From assembly GCF_011397635.1 (NCBI RefSeq), contig NC_064759.1, positions 18,686,428 to 18,750,427 of the forward strand: a DNA stretch of 64,000 nucleotides, in the 5' to 3' direction. A model generated the notes under the pieces. The model saw only the letters and a program-made list of their open reading frames with translations, ran no database searches and was not told the DNA's origin. Source of the stretch: Epinephelus fuscoguttatus (lineage: Eukaryota > Chordata > Actinopteri > Perciformes > Serranidae). Positions 61,501-64,000 of the stretch are shown here, piece after piece; the stretch's first letter is position 1, and each line of letters starts with the position of its first letter. The position numbers were made by a program, and so were the translations under genes.

Positions 61501-63721
61501 ATATGCCGGAAGGTCTGAACACACACAGAAATAAACATATTCTTGTATTTTTGTGACCCTCAATGACATAATGCACTCCCTAACCCTTTACCGTAACCCT
61601 AACCTAAGCCTAATTCTAACCTGAACCATCATTTGCTTATCATTATTTAGAAAGGCAGTGCCTGTGCATGGCTGCCTGTCATAGGGTAGTCATTTTTCTT
61701 CAATTTAGATCAGGGGTGTCGAAGTCATTGTGGTACACAGGCCACATACGGTCTGATTTGACTGCAGGTGGGCCGGACCAGTAAAACCTTTGCATAACAT
61801 CCTAAAAATAACAAACACCTTCAAACGTTTCCCTTTTTTTTTGTTCAAAGAAGAACATTTTAAACACTATTATCCATTTACAAAACAGGTGACAAACAGC
61901 CTGTGATGTCTCCAGAAGACTAAATGCAATTTCAACAATATTTCTAAGTTTTAACTTGTTCCTAAAACCTTGCACCTCTTTGCTATTAGGTGTGCAAGGT
62001 CATTCAGTCGGCCGAATTGGAGCCTTTTGTGGGCCGGCTCTTGACACCCCCACTTTAGATGTATTTACTATTACAATGGGAGGATATTTTGAGCATATCT
62101 GAATATGGGGGTTATGTGTCACCCTCAGTATATAGGCTATTATGATTACTGCCTTGTGTTAACTGCATTACTAATAAATAACATATAAAATATGATACAT
62201 TCTTAAACATTTTACATTTTGAATTACTCAGCAGCAGTGTGTAAAATAATTAAGATAAGCTCCATCTCTAAAACATGCAACATTAAAATACTGCTCACAT
62301 GTTATTAGTCATTCATAATAGTTAAATATTACATTATATCCTCCTGAGACCCTGTGTCGTCATATGTGGACATCACATTTTGGGGTTCCTGCACCTTATA
62401 CTTCATACTACTTAAAGTAGACCTGTTGTCCTCATTTGTAGACACGTTTTGTGCCATCTAGTGGTAGTAAGAACACAACACACTAATCCTTGCAAAAAGG
62501 ATAGTAGTACCTGATCGCACTGTATGGTTGAAACTTGTTTACTGATGATTAATAATGTTTGTAGTTTGACATGGCAACAAATTTGACCAATTTTATCAAG
62601 AGTAACAAGCTGAGACACTGTTAATTAGGAAGTACTCGCCTTAGGATATCGGAACTTTACTGTCGTCTTGTTTTAAGAATGGCTTTTGGGACAAATTAGG
62701 TGTGAACATTCTTTGATTGGAGTAAGAAGTTATTACACAAGCAAATCACAAGAGTTTTAGATTTGTTGCATTATTTGTAATTTAGTTTTTGCACAACAAC
62801 GTTCAGACATTGAAATAAACACATTAAGACTTCCTTACACACTGTGACTATAAAAATAAACCCAACATCCTCATGTGAGGACAAGTATTTTTCTCCCTAA
62901 AACTACTTCCTGTTCAGAGACAATGCTTAGTTATCAGGTTCTACTTCTCTTGGAGACATTAAAAAGGACCAGTAACAAGGTAAGACATTGTTAAATGTCA
63001 CTGTTAGTAGTTTGAAGACATTATGACTTTATTATCATCTCGTTTGAGGACACATGATGTTTAGTTTTTTATACTTATCAGGTCCTACTGATCCCAAATA
63101 GCTAGGAGAAATTAAAAATGCATACTAAAAAAAAGTTCAGGTCTCAGGAGGATATAATTATGCTGCATTAAAAGTACTTTTACTTTTTTAAGCACATTTT
63201 CCTGATAAAACTTTGACTTTGACATAATGTATTATTATAATTATCATCATCATCATCATCATCATTATCATTATTATTACTACTATTATTATCATTATTA
63301 TTACTACTACTACTTTTACTTAGGTGAAAGATCTACTTCTTCCACCACTGGCTACAGTAGGAAGCTGCTGAGACAAAGCTGCCATCTTGTGGCTGAAAGC
63401 TCTCACTACACACGTTGGCCCAAATTCTTAGGGAAGTCACACCCCAGGAAACCCAGACTAGTGCTGAAAACTGCGTGCACTGTAAATACATTGTTGTGCT
63501 GTTTATTGAGACAGATGTCAACACGTGGCAGAGCCTCCACCTGACAGGCCTCTAGCTGTCACAGCTCTCATAACGGAGTAAACTCAGCTGAGTTTGAAGC
63601 GGCTAATCCTCCGTTTGAAGTGTTAATAATCCACAAACCAGTGCATGAACGCCGTAAAGGATACTATGATGCAGTTTTCTTCCCTTTCCAAAGTTTCTTG
63701 AATTGCGACGGACTGATCCAT
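37590..63721 (-). CDS. inpp5b: INPP5B, inositol polyphosphate 5-phosphatase B
   Basis: Removes the 5-phosphate of PI(4,5)P2 and related lipids on Golgi, endosomal and plasma membranes; paralogue of OCRL. Exons in order: 63665-63721, 61099-61178, 60671-60768, 60485-60502, 60277-60387, 58885-59028, candidate 56934-57034, 51738-51904, 48147-48248, 47750-47864, 45081-45197, 43891-44078, 43606-43717, 43395-43504, 41512-41647, 41186-41296, 40778-40943, 40237-40472, 39404-39511, 38700-38784, 38287-38414, 38058-38169, 37590-37699; about 903 residues. The start [11 protein letters not shown] equals human and has a perfect GCCACCATGG context. Domains: PH-like N-terminus ([18 protein letters not shown]); 5-phosphatase ([31 protein letters not shown]); ASH; RhoGAP-like ([19 protein letters not shown]). 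The C-terminus FLAQGSS lacks the human CaaX box. The join between 58885 and 51904 is the only unproved part. Confidence 0.95.
42258..43272. mobile_element. Non-autonomous element with GTGCGTTTCCATCCA ends
   Basis: The left end 'ggtgcgtttccatccagctc' and the right end 'atttggatggaaacacat' are inverted copies about 1 kb apart in an INPP5B intron. The interior has no recognisable transposase. The superfamily is not identified; this end motif is common in teleost genomes. Confidence 0.6.
45665..46595 (+). mobile_element. TIR element with internal ORF exon, TTAA-type flanks
   Basis: The ends AGCAGCTGTGTGGAACTTT and the exact reverse complement AAAGTTCCACACAGCTGCT bound the element. The flanks are TTAA on the left (45661-45664) and TTGA on the right (46596-46599), a decayed duplicate. 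It contains a plus-strand coding relic (46020-46201). It lies in the INPP5B intron between 45197 and 47750. Confidence 0.7.
46020..46201 (+). pseudogene. Frameshifted basic-domain ORF carried by the TIR element
   Basis: One frame starts [17 protein letters not shown] and stops. A second frame, overlapping it, reads [20 protein letters not shown] and [20 protein letters not shown], ending ACAG|gtatgt at a splice donor. I recognise this basic, Arg-rich 'KRxSDRARxxTRVxxG' pattern from repeated fish sequences but cannot name a function. A one-base frameshift near 46070 separates the two parts. Confidence 0.5.
49489..50657. mobile_element. Non-autonomous element with about 108-bp inverted repeats
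   Basis: 49489-49597 and 50551-50657 are inverted copies sharing 'ctttgcggccattcgttatt' and 'gggaaacgatcctattttcc'. Each arm carries two direct copies of a 'gtaggtaaacraaaaac' subrepeat. The interior is A+T-rich with homopolymer runs at 50251-50268 (A) and 50346-50362 (T), and encodes nothing recognisable. It lies in the INPP5B intron between 48248 and 51738. Confidence 0.8.
50690..50900 (-). repeat. Degraded SINE copy
   Basis: Motifs such as 'cacctacagacaattta', 'cccaattaac' and 'agcacccagaggaaacc' align with the SINE at 7010-7356 in the same order, but with many changes. Confidence 0.45.
55238..56389. mobile_element. piggyBac-like MITE with perfect TTAA duplication
   Basis: Exact 12-bp inverted ends CCCTATGGGCCC and GGGCCCATAGGG lie directly between TTAA (55234-55237) and TTAA (56390-56393). 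TTAA duplication and CCC ends are typical of piggyBac elements. The interior has internal imperfect repeats around 'catatcac' but no transposase. It sits in the INPP5B intron upstream of exon 51738-51904. Confidence 0.85.
56934..57034 (-). CDS. inpp5b: Candidate INPP5B linker exon
   Basis: A strong acceptor 'gctttgcttctcag' precedes ACAGTGAGC. Read after a phase-1 exon it gives [20 protein letters not shown] and continues open. A donor at GACA|gtaaac (56934) leaves phase 0 and joins the next exon at 51904 ([10 protein letters not shown]). A stronger donor CTAG|gtgagc (56963) leaves phase 1 and would need another exon. I know no homologue of this peptide; the call rests on splice signals and phase. 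Confidence 0.4.
57200..57660 (-). promoter_or_regulatory. inpp5b: Probable internal INPP5B promoter
   Basis: CpGs cluster around 'gagcgacgcgacggcgtttc', and gcTAGC/ACGTTAGC motifs like those at the MTF1 promoter flank the candidate exon at 57482-57506. A CTG/CAG-rich run lies at about 57607-57635. No transcript evidence is available. Confidence 0.45.
57482..57506 (-). CDS. inpp5b: Candidate alternative first exon of INPP5B
   Basis: A minus-strand ATG opens MSSAMRDS and ends in phase 1 at TCTG|gtatga. This is the same phase as the 58885-59028 exon, so both could splice to the same acceptor. Human INPP5B has a shorter isoform that starts MSAAAG at the equivalent position, after the PH domain. 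The stretch just upstream (57400-57660) is locally GC-richer, as expected of a promoter. Confidence 0.55.
58139..58234 (+). pseudogene. LINE reverse-transcriptase C-terminal relic
   Basis: The plus strand reads [20 protein letters not shown] then [11 protein letters not shown] and a stop. This is the 'WNxLPxxIRxxxSxxxFKxxLKTHLF' tail found at the C-terminus of several non-LTR retrotransposon polyproteins. It is a 5'-truncated copy inside INPP5B, antisense to it. Confidence 0.6.
60485..60502 (-). CDS. inpp5b: 18-nt microexon of INPP5B
   Basis: An 18-base exon with its own 'ctcaccag' acceptor and 'gtaagt' donor, phase 1 at both ends. Joined to its neighbours it gives [18 protein letters not shown], which aligns with human PDGELYILGSDVTVQL. 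Without it the PH-like domain would lose six residues but stay in frame. Confidence 0.85.
61711..62052. mobile_element. hAT-like non-autonomous element
   Basis: The ends CAGGGGTGTCG and (right) TTGACACCCCCA are inverted. The 8-base flanks 'atttagat' (61703-61710) and 'ctttagat' (62053-62060) match at seven of eight positions, as expected for a hAT 8-bp duplication. The interior repeats 'gggccgg' near both ends and encodes nothing. It lies in INPP5B intron 1. Confidence 0.7.
62336..63156. mobile_element. Non-autonomous element with TATCCTCCTGAGACC ends
   Basis: 'atatcctcctgagacc' near 62336 and 'ggtctcaggaggatat' near 63140 are exact inverted copies about 800 bp apart, flanked by TTA/TAA-rich sequence. 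The interior repeats short 'tttgaggac'- and 'tgtggacatc'-like stretches. No transposase is present. It lies in INPP5B intron 1. Confidence 0.65.
63226..63318. repeat. Trinucleotide (ATT/ATC/ACT)n simple repeat
   Basis: Runs of att, atc and act triplets. The His/Tyr-rich open frame through it is an artefact. Confidence 0.95.
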
Positions 63722-64000
63722 GGTGGCGACGTGTGTGACAGCCTCTGCTCACACGCTTCCCAGACGAAAATAGTCCTCGGAGGAGTTTCGAGTGTCTCCA
63801 GTTATTCCTCTCCGAGTGTACAGCAGGAGCAGAGACACTTCGGAGTCTGTGTGTAATCCGACATTATTCCTTTTTTTCGGGTCCAGATGTTGTCTTCTTC
63901 CTCCGCTGCTGGCCCGGCCCAGTCTGACTGCCACGCACTGATTCAGGATTGTGCTGTGCACCCTGGTGACGTCACACCTGGGCTGTCACCATCAACTCAG
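63722..64000 (-). promoter_or_regulatory. inpp5b: INPP5B 5' UTR and upstream promoter region
   Basis: The minus-strand sequence leading into the start codon ends in 'cgtcgccaccATGG', a full Kozak consensus. The 280 bases to the window end are CpG-richer than the introns, with 'gctgctggcccggcccagtc'. The transcription start is not visible. The plus-strand ATG at 63887 opens to the window edge but matches nothing I recognise. Confidence 0.5.

Noticed and set aside
63227..63544. 105-residue frame with His/Tyr runs
   Set aside because: It reads through a trinucleotide simple repeat and has no splice signals or homology.
63887..64000. Plus-strand ATG open to the window edge as the start of a next gene
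   Set aside because: The peptide (MLSSSSAAGPAQSD...) matches nothing I recognise, including SF3A3 or FHL3. The same bases fit the INPP5B 5' UTR/promoter on the other strand, and too little is visible.

Overview
The window looks like nuclear DNA of a teleost fish, most likely a percomorph. Genes are split into many short exons with GT-AG introns, and the introns are packed with fish-type repeats: Tc1-like elements, a PIF/Harbinger relic, hAT relics, a tRNA-derived SINE, LINE tails and many short inverted-repeat elements flanked by TTAA. No bacterial, organellar or viral gene organisation is present.

Five protein-coding genes can be read exon by exon. Their order and orientation match human chromosome 1p34.3 as I know it: MANEAL (+, only the last two coding exons, 3775-5832), YRDC (-, 9910-16868), a C1orf122-like small gene (+, 18075-18523), MTF1 (-, complete, 21777-34734) and INPP5B (-, 37590-63721, one internal stretch unresolved). 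Exon boundaries were placed by hand from splice sites, reading-frame continuity and remembered human homologues. For YRDC, C1orf122 and MTF1 the joined exons give an uninterrupted frame. INPP5B closes in frame only if one candidate exon near 57 kb is accepted.

Layout: 1-3560 holds a SINE tail, a perfect 25-bp hairpin and a 38-bp A+T-rich minisatellite broken by a truncated Tc1-like element. 3775-7.8 kb is the MANEAL 3' end. 7.0-9.3 kb is a SINE and a palindromic element with a nested hAT relic, in the convergent MANEAL/YRDC 3' zone. 9.9-16.9 kb is YRDC. 16.9-18.1 kb is the divergent YRDC/C1orf122 promoter. C1orf122 and MTF1 are tail to tail, with polyA signals about 90 bp apart. 21.8-36.9 kb is MTF1 and its promoter. 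37.5-63.7 kb is INPP5B, with an internal alternative first exon near 57.5 kb. The last 280 bases are its 5' UTR and promoter.

The genes are unrelated housekeeping or regulatory functions rather than a pathway: N-glycan trimming (MANEAL), tRNA t6A synthesis (YRDC), metal-responsive transcription (MTF1) and phosphoinositide 5-phosphatase (INPP5B). The most interesting points are in INPP5B: a first intron with U12-type signals that seems to need GT-AT ends, a second clear U12-type intron, an 18-nt microexon in the N-terminal PH-like domain, an internal first exon of matching phase, and a C-terminus without the CaaX box of human INPP5B.
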